Assembly (NCBI GenBank): GCA_046348835.1
Contig: JAXMDM010000004.1
Span: forward strand, 558,001-622,000
Source: Defluviicoccus sp046348835
GTDB taxonomy: Bacteria > Pseudomonadota > Alphaproteobacteria > Rhodospirillales > Defluviicoccaceae
Direction of reading: 5' to 3'
Length of the DNA stretch: 64,000 nt
Part shown: positions 9,476 to 18,563 of the stretch, piece by piece
Layout of the letters: every line of letters starts with the position of its first letter
Position numbering within the stretch: the first letter of the stretch is position 1
Made by a program: the position numbers and the translations under genes
Notes under the pieces: model-generated
Told to the model about the DNA's origin: nothing
Seen by the model: only the letters and a program-made list of their open reading frames with translations
Databases searched by the model: none

Positions 9476-10773
9476 GCCGGGTTGGCGGCCTTCAGGGCTT
9501 GGTCCAGATCCGCGACCAGGTCGTCGATGTGTTCGATCCCGATCGATAGGCGGACATCGCCCTCCTTGACGCCGGTGGCGAGCTGTTCCTCTCCGGTAAG
9601 CTGCGAGTGCGTGGTGGAGGCCGGATGGATGGCGAGGCTGCGAGCGTCGCCGATGTTGGCGACGTGGTAAAACAGCCGCAAGGCATCGATGAACCGCCGG
9701 CCGGCCTCCCGTCCGCCCTTGAGCTCGAACACGATCAGCCCGCCGTAGCCGCCGGAAAGATACGCATCGGCGCGGCGGCGTGCCTCGCCGGTGTGCAGCG
9801 ACGGATGGGTGACGCTCCGCACCGCCGGGCTGCCGCCGAGAAAGCGGGCAACGGCCTCGGCGTTGGCGCTCAGCGCCCGCATCCGCAGCGCCAGCGTTTC
9901 GATTCCCTGCAAGATCAGGAAGGCGTTGAAGGGACTGAGCGCCGGCCCCAGGTCGCGAAGCAGTGTCACCCGCGCCTTCAGGATGTAAGCGATCGGCCCC
10001 AACGGCTTCGCCGCTTCCGTCCAGACCGCCCCGTGATAGCTGGGATCGGGCGAGTTCAGCAGCGGCTGTCGGTCGGGATGTGCGCTCCAGTCGAAGTTGC
10101 CCCCATCGACGATCAGCCCGCCGATGGAATTGCCGTGTCCTCCGAGATACTTGGTGGCCGAATAGACGATGATCGCCGCCCCGTGATCGAAAGGGCGGGC
10201 GAGAAGGGGGGCGGCGGTGTTGTCCATGATCAGCGGGATGCCGAGGGGACGGCCGATGGCAGCCACCTCGGCGATGGGAAACACCGTCAGTTTGGGATTT
10301 GGCAAGGTCTCGGCGTAGTAGGCGCGGGTTCGTTCGTCGGTGGCGGCACGAAACCGCTCCGGATCGGACGGATCGACGAAGCGGACCTCGATGCCCTGTT
10401 GTCTGAGCGTATTGCCGAACAGGTTCCAGGTTCCGCCATAAAGGTCGGTGGAACTCACGATATTATCGCCGGCGACGGCGAGGTTCTGAACCGCCAGCGC
10501 CGAAGCGGCTTGCCCGGACGCCACCGCCAGCGCCGCCGCGCCGCCGTCGAGCGCGGCGATGCGCTGCTCGAGGACGTCGGTGGTCGGGTTCATGATCCGG
10601 GTATAGATGTTGCCGAGTTCCGCCAGCGCGAACAGGCTGGCGGCATGCTCGGTGCTTTGGAACTGATACGAGGTCGTCTGGTAGATCGGCACCGCGACCG
10701 CCCCGGTCGCCGGGTCGCACCGGTAGCCCGCATGCAGCGCCAAGGTCTCGGGATGCAATGTTTGTCCGGTCAT
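9472..10773 (-). CDS. metY: O-acetylhomoserine sulfhydrylase
   Basis: This 433-residue, PLP-dependent Cys/Met metabolism enzyme makes homocysteine from O-acetylhomoserine and sulfide. Visible hallmarks are the N-terminal ETLALHAGYRCDPATGAVAVPIYQTTSY-type opening, the YTRIMNPTTDVLE block, and the PLP-lysine motif YSATKYLGGHGNS. Length and the long insert in the C-terminal half fit the MetY rather than the MetB/MetC branch. A strong GAGGAGG ribosome site lies seven bases before the ATG. The downstream transporter overlaps its stop codon. I looked for a SAM-II riboswitch in the leader and did not see its conserved core. Confidence 0.88.
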   Translation of the reverse strand: MTGQTLHPETLALHAGYRCDPATGAVAVPIYQTTSYQFQSTEHAASLFALAELGNIYTRIMNPTTDVLEQRIAALDGGAAALAVASGQAASALAVQNLAVAGDNIVSSTDLYGGTWNLFGNTLRQQGIEVRFVDPSDPERFRAATDERTRAYYAETLPNPKLTVFPIAEVAAIGRPLGIPLIMDNTAAPLLARPFDHGAAIIVYSATKYLGGHGNSIGGLIVDGGNFDWSAHPDRQPLLNSPDPSYHGAVWTEAAKPLGPIAYILKARVTLLRDLGPALSPFNAFLILQGIETLALRMRALSANAEAVARFLGGSPAVRSVTHPSLHTGEARRRADAYLSGGYGGLIVFELKGGREAGRRFIDALRLFYHVANIGDARSLAIHPASTTHSQLTGEEQLATGVKEGDVRLSIGIEHIDDLVADLDQALKAANPA

Positions 10774-10975
10774 GCTGTCCTCCTCAGGCGTTGGCGGTCC
10801 ATCGCGTAGCGGGGCGCGCCCTCGGACGCAACGTCGCCATTATGTTGATCCCCGGTTAAGCCGCCCCGTCGCCCGATGGCGAGCCTGCGCTCCGGCTTTC
10901 CGGTCGGAACCGGCTGTCGACAGCATAGGGCGGATCGCGTTATGCAGGCAGAGCAAACCCGCTTGGGAGGACGAT

Positions 10976-11755
10976 CTGGCCAGCGTTCCGCTCGCGTATC
11001 GGGAATATGGCAAGGGGCCGGCCTTGATCGTCGTGCACGGCCTGTTCGGCTCGGCGCGCAACTGGCACACCATCGCCAGCCGCATCTCCGACCGGTTCCG
11101 GGTATTCACCGTCGATCTCCGCAACCACGGCGAGTCGCCCTGGGCGCCGACGATGAGCTTCGCCGACATGGCCGACGATCTGGCCCAATTCATCGAGGAC
11201 AGGGGGCTGTCCGAGGCCAGCCTCATCGGCCACAGCCTCGGCGGCAAGACGGCGATGCTGACGGCGCTGCGCAACCCGGCGCTGGTCGAGGCGCTGGTGG
11301 TGGTCGACATCGCCCCGGTGCGCTATCGCCACACGTTCCTCGCCGAGGTGGAGGCGATGCGCGGCCTCGATCTGGCCCGGGTGCACCGGCGGGCAGAAGC
11401 CGAGGCGGCAATGACCTCTCTCGACGATCCGGCGTTGCGCAAGTTCCTCGTCCAGAACTTGGCGAACGGCCCCCACGGGTTGGTATGGAAAATCAACCTT
11501 GCCGCCATCGAGCGGGCGATGACCGAACTGACCGATTTTCCGTACGTGGCCGACTGGGAGTACGACGGCCGGACGCTGTTCGTCAGCGGTGAACGGTCCG
11601 ACTACGTCTCGCGGGACCACGACCGACCGATCTTTGCCTTGTTCCCTCAGGCCGAGTTCGCCGTCATCAAGGATGCCGGTCACCGCGTCCACTTCGATCA
11701 GCCCGACGCCTTCGTCGAAAGGGTCGTCGACTTTCTAGAAGGCGCCCAGGCCTGA
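10976..11755 (+). CDS. Alpha/beta hydrolase (YbfF-like esterase), probable CTG start
   Basis: The protein has the alpha/beta hydrolase fold with oxyanion motif VVHGLFGSARNW, nucleophile elbow GHSLGGK, and C-terminal catalytic His in DAGHRVHFDQP. It most resembles the YbfF acyl-esterase group. No ATG, GTG or TTG lies in frame near the conserved start. The only one is an ATG at 10772 inside the divergent metY start, without a ribosome site. A strong GGGAGGA lies four bases before an in-frame CTG at 10976, which gives a 259-residue protein of the expected length. I therefore propose a CTG start. The substrate is unknown. Confidence 0.8.
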   Translation: MASVPLAYREYGKGPALIVVHGLFGSARNWHTIASRISDRFRVFTVDLRNHGESPWAPTMSFADMADDLAQFIEDRGLSEASLIGHSLGGKTAMLTALRNPALVEALVVVDIAPVRYRHTFLAEVEAMRGLDLARVHRRAEAEAAMTSLDDPALRKFLVQNLANGPHGLVWKINLAAIERAMTELTDFPYVADWEYDGRTLFVSGERSDYVSRDHDRPIFALFPQAEFAVIKDAGHRVHFDQPDAFVERVVDFLEGAQA

Positions 11756-11778
11756 CCTCCGATCTATGATCCGTTCAA

Positions 11779-13320
11779 TCACGCGTCGGCGCCGCTACGG
11801 GTTTCGTCGACGAAGCGTTCGGTCGCGTCGTCGATGGCCCGTCCCTTGCGGCCGAGGGGCGTGTGGACGTAGAGGTCACGGGCCCGGTAGGCGGTGCCGG
11901 GAGGCGGCGGCGGCGGCATCTGGTAGGCGACCGGTCGTCGATGATCGGCGAGCAGCAGGCGCGCATCGAACACCTTGTCGAAGCTCCACAGCGAGCGGAC
12001 GAAGTTGGTCTGCCCGCGGAGAAGGAGGTGGGCGATGTCGCCGGCAAGCTGGCGAACGATGGTCCAGCCCAGATGCTTCATGTTAAGAACGCGTTGAGTC
12101 TTCACCAACTCTTCGTAGAAAACGTCCAGCGGCAATCGCGTCGGGAGCACCGCGTGCTGGATGTCGAACAGCCGGTAATCGCGGGTGGTCAGCCCGGCCT
12201 CCTGGGTATGCCACAACTCGGTGCCGGGGTAGGGCGTGCTGACGCTGATGTTGACGATTTCCGGGATCTCCAGGCACCACTCGCGGATGACGCGAAAGCG
12301 GTCGCGGTCCCAATCGGTCTCGGCGATGATGTTGATGGCGACGTTGAGCCCCAGGGAGCGGGCAAACTCCAAAGCCTCGAAGTTTTGGCCGAGCGGTACC
12401 CTTTTACGGAACCGGGTCAGCCCGTCCTCATCGATCGCCTCAACGCCGATGAAGATGAACTCGAGGCCAAGGTCGCACCAACGGCGGAAGACCTCCTTGT
12501 GGCGGAGCAGCACGTCGGCGCGGGTTTCAAGGTAGTAGCGCTTCTTCAGCCCGCGGCGGGCGATGGCGTCGGCGATGGCCATGCCGTGCTCGGCCCGGAT
12601 GAAGGCGACATCATCGACGATGAAGATGCCGGGCTCTTTGATCTCCGCCAGTTCCTCGGCGGCAGCCTCCGGACTTTTGACCCGGTAGCTTCGACCGTAG
12701 AAGGTCCATGCACTGCAGAAGGCACAGTCCCACGGGCAGCCGCGCGAAAACTCGATCGAGGCGCACGGGTCCATGCGGCCGAGAAAGTACTTGCGGCGGT
12801 TGCGCAGCAGGCCGCGGGCGGGGCGAAGGGCATCCAGGTCCTGGACGAACCGGGGCGGGGCGCCTTCCCCACCGGCGAACACCGCGCCGGGAACCCGGGT
12901 CAGATCGTCGCCATTGGCGACGGCGTCAAGCAGCATCGCCACCGCCGCCTCCCCCTCGCCCCTGAGGACGCAATCGAGGGCACCGTCCGCATGCGCCAAC
13001 ACCTCGCTGGCGACGAACGACACACTGTGGCCGCCGGCGAAGACGAAGGTGTCCGGCTTCAGCGCCTTTGCCCTTTTCGCCAGATCGACGATCTCGGGGA
13101 CGTTCGGCAGGTAGTTGCACGAGAGGGCGAGCACATCGGGACGCCAGGTGGAGACTGCCCGGTCGAAGCGGCGAAGCGCATCCGCCTGGAGGTCGATCAG
13201 CCGAACATCGTGCCCGGCCTGCTGGGCCGCCGCCGCGACCAGTTCCAAGCCGAGCGGCTCCAGCCGCAGGAATACCTTCGAGTACATCAAAGGCCCCGGA
13301 TGTACGCAGAGCAGCTTCAT
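11779..13320 (-). CDS. hpnR: B12-binding radical SAM enzyme, probable hopanoid C-3 methylase
   Basis: This 513-residue protein has an N-terminal cobalamin-binding domain (residues 1 to about 150, opening MKLLCVHPGPLMYSKVFLRL). A radical SAM domain follows with the cluster motif CPWDCAFC (about 200). The opening, the RKRVPLGQNFEALEFARSLG stretch and the STPYPGTELW segment match what I recall of HpnR. HpnR methylates C-3 of the hopanoid A ring and acts at the membrane. No other hopanoid gene is nearby, which is common for hpnR. Another B12 radical SAM methylase is the alternative. Confidence 0.7.
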   Translation of the reverse strand: MKLLCVHPGPLMYSKVFLRLEPLGLELVAAAAQQAGHDVRLIDLQADALRRFDRAVSTWRPDVLALSCNYLPNVPEIVDLAKRAKALKPDTFVFAGGHSVSFVASEVLAHADGALDCVLRGEGEAAVAMLLDAVANGDDLTRVPGAVFAGGEGAPPRFVQDLDALRPARGLLRNRRKYFLGRMDPCASIEFSRGCPWDCAFCSAWTFYGRSYRVKSPEAAAEELAEIKEPGIFIVDDVAFIRAEHGMAIADAIARRGLKKRYYLETRADVLLRHKEVFRRWCDLGLEFIFIGVEAIDEDGLTRFRKRVPLGQNFEALEFARSLGLNVAINIIAETDWDRDRFRVIREWCLEIPEIVNISVSTPYPGTELWHTQEAGLTTRDYRLFDIQHAVLPTRLPLDVFYEELVKTQRVLNMKHLGWTIVRQLAGDIAHLLLRGQTNFVRSLWSFDKVFDARLLLADHRRPVAYQMPPPPPPGTAYRARDLYVHTPLGRKGRAIDDATERFVDETRSGADA

Positions 13321-13464
13321 GACCGTGGACTCTCCGCCGGGGGGCCAACGCCGTTGCGGCGCAGTGTAGCCAACAGGCCCTCAGACCAGAAGCATTCTCG
13401 AACCTTCGGCGCGGCGGCGTCGGCCGACCACGAGCCGGCTACCGCCGGCACCGGTACCCAACCT

Positions 13465-14130
13465 CTATGTCTTGTCGCTGTCGGCGTTGAACTGCACCGT
13501 ATCCGGGGCGACCGCGCCCATGGTCATAATGAAGTTCATCGCCTCGTCCACCGTCCAGTCGGTGGTGACCAGCCGCTCGACGGGCACCAACTCGAGGTAA
13601 CCCGAGGTGGGATTGGGTGCAGTCGGGACGTAGACGGTGGCAATGCGGGCACCGGTGTTGACGTCGGTCATGGTCCGCATCAGCAGGCCGATGGCCTTCA
13701 ACTGCGGGTGCGGAAAGTCGATGACGACCACGCGCTGGGCGCCCTCCGGCTTTTCCCTCAGGAGCGTGACCAGCTTGTGCACCGCCCCGTAGACGTAGCC
13801 GATGAGCGGCACCCGCAGGATCAGCCGGTCGAAGAGCGCAATCAGCCGGGCTCCGATGACGCGTGTCGCGCCCCAGCCGATCAGGTAGAGGACGACGATC
13901 GTCAACACCGCCGCCAGAGCCTTTTCGACCCAAGGCGTCGTCAGGATGTCCGCCACCACGGTGGTGGTCGGGTCGGCCCGCAAACCGTTGGCCAGCAGTC
14001 GCAGCCACGGCAGACCGACCTGGGAGAGCTGGCGCCAGATGAAATCGAAGATGGCCCATGACACCCAGATCGGGATGATGGTGAGGATGCCGCTCAGCAC
14101 GTAGGACCCGAACCGCAATTGCAGGCGCAC
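13465..14130 (-). CDS. DUF502 family integral membrane protein
   Basis: This 221-residue protein has two strong membrane segments: near residues 9-29 (SYVLSGILTIIPIWVSWAIF) and about 70-90 (ALAAVLTIVVLYLIGWGATR). A conserved soluble part follows, containing IPLIGYVYGAVHKLV-like and PTAPNPTSGYLELVP blocks typical of DUF502. The family is widespread in proteobacteria and lacks an established function. The start is GTG with AAGGACGG upstream. It lies downstream of nothing obvious on its strand and is divergent from typA. Confidence 0.82.
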   Translation of the reverse strand: MRLQLRFGSYVLSGILTIIPIWVSWAIFDFIWRQLSQVGLPWLRLLANGLRADPTTTVVADILTTPWVEKALAAVLTIVVLYLIGWGATRVIGARLIALFDRLILRVPLIGYVYGAVHKLVTLLREKPEGAQRVVVIDFPHPQLKAIGLLMRTMTDVNTGARIATVYVPTAPNPTSGYLELVPVERLVTTDWTVDEAMNFIMTMGAVAPDTVQFNADSDKT

Positions 14131-14320
14131 ATCCCGTCCTTCTCTAAGATGCGGTTGGATTTGGACGTGCCACCGATCCCGGCCCTTGGCAAGCCGCTTC
14201 TCGCTGACAGATCGGCGTCTCGAGGATCGGTTTCCCGCTGCCCCTACGTACGCATGATAGCCACCGGGCCCGCCATAGCCCTATATAAGCGGCCTCGTCC
14301 AACAAGGAAGCATGCCGCGC

Positions 14321-16144
14321 ATGAGCGCAAGTATCGATTCGATCCGCAACATCGCCATCGTCGCCCACGTCGATCACGGCAAGACCACGCTCGTCGACCA
14401 GCTCCTCCGCCAATCGGGGACGCTAAGCGAACACGGGCAGGTGGTGGAACGGGTGATGGACTCCAATGATCTGGAGCGAGAGCGCGGCATCACCATCCTT
14501 TCGAAGAACACGGCGATCCGCTGGCGCGGCTGGCGCATCAACATCGTCGACACCCCGGGCCACGCCGACTTCGGCGGTGAGGTAGAGCGGGCGTTGTCCA
14601 TGGCGGACTCGGTCCTCCTCCTGGTGGACGCGGTGGACGGGCCAATGCCGCAGACCACGTTCGTCACCCGCAAGGCCCTGGCCCGCGGTCTGAAACCCAT
14701 CGTCGTCGTCAACAAGGTGGATCGGCCGGGCGCTCGCCCGCATTGGGTCGTCGATCAGACGTTCGACCTATTTGCCCGGCTCGACGCGTCCGACGAGCAG
14801 CTGGATTTCAGTGTCATCTATGCATCGGCATTGGAAGGCTGGGCATCGACGGACGCGGCGGAGCGCGGCACGGACATGACCCCCCTGTTCCAGGCGATCG
14901 TCGAGAAGGTGGCGCCGCCCGACGTCGACGCCGACGGCCCCTTTCAGCTGCAGATCAGCGCCCTCGACTATTCCAGCTACATCGGCGTGATCGGGATCGG
15001 TCGGGTCCGCCGCGGGCGGATGCGCCGCAACCGATCGGTCGCCGTCGTCGCCCCCGACGGCCAGGTGCGCCGCGCTCGGCTGCTGCAGATCCTAGGCTTT
15101 CATGGGCTCGATCGGATCGACATGGAGGAGACGACCGCCGGCGAGATCATCGCCGTCACCGGCATCGAGGGCCTCAAGATTTCGGAGACGATCTGCGATC
15201 CGGAGGTCGTCGAGGGGCTGCCGCCGCTTACCATCGACGAGCCGACCATCAGCATGACCTTTCAGGTCAACGACTCGCCGTTCGCCGGCCGCGAAGGCAA
15301 GTACGTGACCAGCCGCAACCTGCGCGAGCGGCTCGAACAGGAGCTGCTGCACAACGTCGCCCTGCGAGTCGAGGCGATGACGGACGCGGACAAGTTCCGC
15401 GTCTCCGGCCGCGGTGAGCTGCACTTGTCGATCCTCGTCGAGACCATGCGCCGGGAGGGTTACGAACTGGCCATTTCCCGCCCGGAGGTGATCTTGAAGA
15501 CCGTCGACGGCGCGGTGCACGAACCATGGGAGACGCTGACCGTGGATGTGGAGGAGACCCATCAGGGAGCGGTGATGCAGCGGCTCGGCGATCGGCGCGG
15601 CGAACTCCGCAACATCGTCAGCGATGGTCGCGGCCGGGTCCGCCTGGACTACCTCATCTCCAGCCGCGGGCTGATCGGGTTTCGTTCCGAGTTTCTGACC
15701 CTGACCTCGGGGACGGGGCTGATGTACCACGCGTTCGAATGCTATGCACCGCGGGTGGCCGCCGATCTCGGCCGGCGGACCAATGGCGCGCTGGTGTCGA
15801 TGGCGACCGGGAAGGCGCTGGCGTACGCCCTGTTCAACCTCCAGGAGCGCGGTCGCCTGTTCATCGACCACGGCACCGAGATCTATGAGGGCATGGTCGT
15901 CGGTATCCACAGCCGCGGCAATGACTTGGTGGTTAACCCCCTGAAGGCAAAGCAACTCACCAACATCCGGGCCGCCGGTTCTGATGAGAATATTATCCTA
16001 ACACCCAAGATCGAAACGACGCTCGAATTCTCCCTTGAATTTATCAATGACGACGAACTGGTGGAGGTGACGCCCCGGTCGGTCCGCATCCGTAAGAAGC
16101 TGTTGAAAGAGCACGAGCGGAAAAAATCGATGCGCGCGGCCTGA
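14321..16144 (+). CDS. typA: Ribosome-associated GTPase TypA/BipA
   Basis: This 607-residue translational GTPase has G1 AHVDHGKTTL, the switch region RERGITILSKN, G3 DTPGHADFGGEVER, and G4 NKVD. EF-G-like domains II, III and V and a BipA-specific C-terminal domain follow. BipA helps 50S assembly and stress-dependent translation. I chose the second ATG (14321) because the AAGGAAG ribosome site is only one base from the first ATG at 14312 but ten bases from this one. A promoter-like TATATA lies just upstream. Confidence 0.95.
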   Translation: MSASIDSIRNIAIVAHVDHGKTTLVDQLLRQSGTLSEHGQVVERVMDSNDLERERGITILSKNTAIRWRGWRINIVDTPGHADFGGEVERALSMADSVLLLVDAVDGPMPQTTFVTRKALARGLKPIVVVNKVDRPGARPHWVVDQTFDLFARLDASDEQLDFSVIYASALEGWASTDAAERGTDMTPLFQAIVEKVAPPDVDADGPFQLQISALDYSSYIGVIGIGRVRRGRMRRNRSVAVVAPDGQVRRARLLQILGFHGLDRIDMEETTAGEIIAVTGIEGLKISETICDPEVVEGLPPLTIDEPTISMTFQVNDSPFAGREGKYVTSRNLRERLEQELLHNVALRVEAMTDADKFRVSGRGELHLSILVETMRREGYELAISRPEVILKTVDGAVHEPWETLTVDVEETHQGAVMQRLGDRRGELRNIVSDGRGRVRLDYLISSRGLIGFRSEFLTLTSGTGLMYHAFECYAPRVAADLGRRTNGALVSMATGKALAYALFNLQERGRLFIDHGTEIYEGMVVGIHSRGNDLVVNPLKAKQLTNIRAAGSDENIILTPKIETTLEFSLEFINDDELVEVTPRSVRIRKKLLKEHERKKSMRAA

Positions 16145-16252
16145 GGAGACCAGATAGGAAAATATACCGTTTAACATTGACCTCCTGCCGGCCTCACTTG
16201 TATGTTCCTGTAATGTCCGATTGCGGGAGCATCCCAGATGGGAACGAGGCGC

Positions 16253-16498
16253 ATGACCAATCAGGAGGCGGAGGCGATCACGCTCTTCGAGCGGCGGCTG
16301 ACCGATTGGATGAAGGAACAACCGGTCACGGTCGAATGGTCGCTGATGGCGCTCGGAATATCGGCCGCGCGCCTGATCTACGGGGTTGGCACGTTGCTGG
16401 GCGATAACGCCCGCCATGACGCCATCTGCCTGCTTGACTCCAGCATCCGTCAAGCCCTCGCCGCGTTCCGCCGAGACGCGGATAAGCGTCTTCACTGA
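16253..16498 (+). CDS. Small hypothetical protein
   Basis: This 81-residue protein reads MTNQEAEAITLFERRLTDWM at the start and continues with a mildly amphipathic, helix-rich body, ending in a basic tail. I do not recognise a family. It has normal coding character (Leu, Ala and Arg balanced, few Cys or Pro). The GAGGC upstream of the ATG at 16253 favours this start over the in-frame ATG at 16238. It lies 108 bases after typA on the same strand and ends 10 bases before the convergent ruvX stop. Confidence 0.6.
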   Translation: MTNQEAEAITLFERRLTDWMKEQPVTVEWSLMALGISAARLIYGVGTLLGDNARHDAICLLDSSIRQALAAFRRDADKRLH

Positions 16499-16508
16499 CG
16501 CACTCGGA

Positions 16509-17021
16509 TTACGGTTCAGGAGGCTCGTCGTCTTCCGGGGTGCGAGCCTGAGTGGCTGCGAAGGCCAGCCGGTCCAGTGCCCCCTGAAGGATGAAGCTGG
16601 CCGCCGTCTTATCCACCAGTTGCCGCCGCCGGCGCCGGCTCAGGTCGGCCTCTTCGCGTAGCACGCGCTCCACCGCGACGGTTGAAAGCCGTTCATCCCA
16701 ATACGCCACCGGCGCATCGGTCCGCTTCAACAAATCCCGGCCGAACTGGCGGACGGCCTGGCAACGCGGGCCCTCCCGCCCATCCATGCTGACCGGCAGA
16801 CCGATGACGAAGCCGCCGACGGCGAGCGCCTCGGTGATCGCCATCAGGCGATCGAGATCGCGACCGAGTCGGGTACGCACGATGGTTTCGAGCGGGCTGG
16901 CAATGATTCGGCTCGGGTCGGCGACCGCCAGTCCGATGGTCTTCGTCCCCACGTCGAGCCCAAGGAGTCGCCTTCCTTCCGGCACCAGTGCCGGGAGGTC
17001 CACGACCGGGACCACCGGCAT
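16509..17021 (-). CDS. ruvX: Putative pre-16S rRNA nuclease / Holliday junction resolvase-like (YqgF)
   Basis: This 170-residue RNase H-fold protein has the signature LLGLDVGTKTIGLAVAD with a metal-binding Asp, the GFVIGLPVSMDG block, and WDERLST with an acidic residue. A conserved DKTAASFILQ motif follows. These mark the YqgF/RuvX family, which matures the 16S rRNA 5' end and in some bacteria acts on branched DNA. The ribosome site is weak (GAGG directly before the ATG), so a downstream GTG start is possible. It is a single gene, convergent to the small hypothetical gene. Confidence 0.9.
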   Translation of the reverse strand: MPVVPVVDLPALVPEGRRLLGLDVGTKTIGLAVADPSRIIASPLETIVRTRLGRDLDRLMAITEALAVGGFVIGLPVSMDGREGPRCQAVRQFGRDLLKRTDAPVAYWDERLSTVAVERVLREEADLSRRRRRQLVDKTAASFILQGALDRLAFAATQARTPEDDEPPEP

Positions 17022-17335
17022 CCTCAGCGTGCCCGCTCGGGCCGGGGGCCGGCGATGATGAAAAGGCGCTCACTTCGGTGACTATCGCCGAAAAAAACAG
17101 CAACTCTCTCGTAGGTGGGTCGGGTTCTGCCCACGAAGCAGGCTGACCCAAGGGGGGCTTTACAAGCGGCGCGAGTGAAGGTGAGCACGATATTTCCCTC
17201 ATGTCGTGAGTTTACGCGGGCCGATCCTTTCCATGCGTTGCTATCCAGCCACACCCGTGGCCCGGAGGTTGCTCAATAGCAGGCGGCGCGGCTCTCGCAA
17301 GCCTTCGCTACAAGAATAGGAAAGGAAGAAGTCGA
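17022..17335. other. 314-base divergent intergenic region
   Basis: This is the gap between ruvX (minus) and the porin gene (plus). I see no RNA gene, no repeat, and no operator I can name. It must hold the porin promoter. The porin ribosome site AGGAAAGGAAG lies at its right end. Confidence 0.5.
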
Positions 17336-18124
17336 ATGTCTGTGAAAAAACTTTTGCTGCCGATTGCTTTAGGGGTGGCGATCGTGGCCGGTCCCGCCGT
17401 TGCCGAGGATGAGGAGGAACCGGGCAGCTGGTTACCCGGCGAGTTCTCGGGGAGTGTGGCGCTAACCAGCAATTATATATACCGCGGCATTTCGCAGACC
17501 GACAATGAGCCGGCGATTCAGGGTGGACTCAACTATTCCCTCGACACGGGTCTGCTTGGAACGTCTGTATATGCGGGAGTCTGGGGATCGAACGTCAACT
17601 TTAACGACGGCGACGAGGCACAGGTCGAGTTGGATTGGTCGTTCGGGCTGAGCGGCGAGATCGGTGATACCGGCGTAGGCTGGAGCCTGGGTGGCCTCTA
17701 CTATAACTATCCTGGAGCCAATAGCAGCCTCAACTATGACTTCTGGGAAATCACACCGAGTCTGACCTACTCGCCCCTAGACTATGTCAAGCTTACCGTC
17801 GGTATGCCCTATTCACCAGATTTCTTCGGTGCTTCCGGGGACGCGTTCTATCCGAACGGTGCCGTCGCGGTCACCATTCCCGGTATTCCGAAAAACTGGT
17901 TCAAGCTGACTGCCAATGCCGGCCTCGGCTATCAGGCTATAGACAAGAATGACAAGTTCGGAACCCCGAGTTATCTCACTTGGTTATTGGGCTTTACCGT
18001 TAATATCAAGGGGGTTGACCTCGGTTTTGCCTACACCGATACCAATATCAGCAAGAGCGATTGCTTCTCGTCGCAGAATCTATGCGAGCCGAAATTTGTC
18101 GGCACCCTGAGTTACGCCTTCTGA
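17336..18124 (+). CDS. TorF-family outer-membrane porin
   Basis: This 262-residue protein has a signal peptide (MSVKKLLLPIALGVAIVAGP, cleavage near VAE at 23), then a beta-barrel pattern of alternating aromatic residues ending in a terminal Phe (LSYAF). That ending is the usual outer-membrane insertion signal. The opening GSVALTSNYIYRGISQT is characteristic of the TorF family (TIGR02001), found in many alpha- and gammaproteobacteria and of unclear substrate. Two Cys in the last loop (CFSSQNLC) could form a disulfide. It stands alone, with its own ribosome site and a downstream hairpin. Confidence 0.88.
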   Translation: MSVKKLLLPIALGVAIVAGPAVAEDEEEPGSWLPGEFSGSVALTSNYIYRGISQTDNEPAIQGGLNYSLDTGLLGTSVYAGVWGSNVNFNDGDEAQVELDWSFGLSGEIGDTGVGWSLGGLYYNYPGANSSLNYDFWEITPSLTYSPLDYVKLTVGMPYSPDFFGASGDAFYPNGAVAVTIPGIPKNWFKLTANAGLGYQAIDKNDKFGTPSYLTWLLGFTVNIKGVDLGFAYTDTNISKSDCFSSQNLCEPKFVGTLSYAF

Positions 18125-18136
18125 CCTTGCGCTCCG

Positions 18137-18169
18137 AGCCGGACGGGTGGTTGTCCAGCCCGTCCGGCT
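18137..18169 (+). terminator. Hairpin after the porin gene
   Basis: A perfect 11-base-pair stem (18137-18147 with 18159-18169) with an 11-base loop starts 13 bases past the porin stop. The downstream sequence (TGCAG) is not T-rich, so it may protect the 3' end rather than act as a full intrinsic terminator. Confidence 0.55.
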
Positions 18170-18275
18170 TGCAGTTCCGCACCACGGCTGCTACGGTCTG
18201 GCCGCCGCGGCGTTCTTCCATGTCCAAGGCCTAGCCGATCAAAACCGTACGGGACCGTCATTCGACGGCATACGT

Positions 18276-18563
18276 TTGTCCCTCGACAGCAAAACCATTC
18301 GCAGTATCAGTCATCTTGCGCGCCTGCGCCTCGCCGAGGATCAGCTCGAGACGATGGCGCGTGAGCTTGGGGCGATTCTTGGCTGGATCGAACAACTGGG
18401 CGAGGTCGACACCGAGGGGGTAGCCCCAATGACCGGGGTTGGCACGCTGAGGCTCCCTTTGCGGCTGGATGCGGTCACCGATGGCGGCAACCCGGATGCC
18501 GTGCTTGCCAATGCACCCGGCGGTATCGAGGATTGCTTCGCCGTGCCCAAAGTCGTCGAATGA
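18276..18563 (+). CDS. gatC: Asp-tRNA(Asn)/Glu-tRNA(Gln) amidotransferase subunit C
   Basis: This 95-residue protein matches GatC in length and in its blocks: SISHLARLRLAEDQLE near the N-terminus, a middle helix LGAILGWIEQL, and the C-terminal AVPKVVE. GatC tethers GatA to GatB in the complex that amidates mischarged tRNA. I chose the TTG at 18276. The frame stays open upstream to 18147, but that part has no family similarity and overlaps the porin terminator. The gatA ATG overlaps its stop codon by four bases. Confidence 0.9.
   Translation: MSLDSKTIRSISHLARLRLAEDQLETMARELGAILGWIEQLGEVDTEGVAPMTGVGTLRLPLRLDAVTDGGNPDAVLANAPGGIEDCFAVPKVVE

Noticed and set aside
7715..9670. A 651-residue frame antisense to the BT1 transporter and metY
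   Set aside because: It is a shadow of the real genes in high-GC sequence; its composition is rich in Asp, Arg, Gln and Glu, without domain motifs.
10774..10976. SAM-II or SAH riboswitch upstream of metY
   Set aside because: I compared the leader with the conserved cores and found neither the SAM-II core nor the SAH core.
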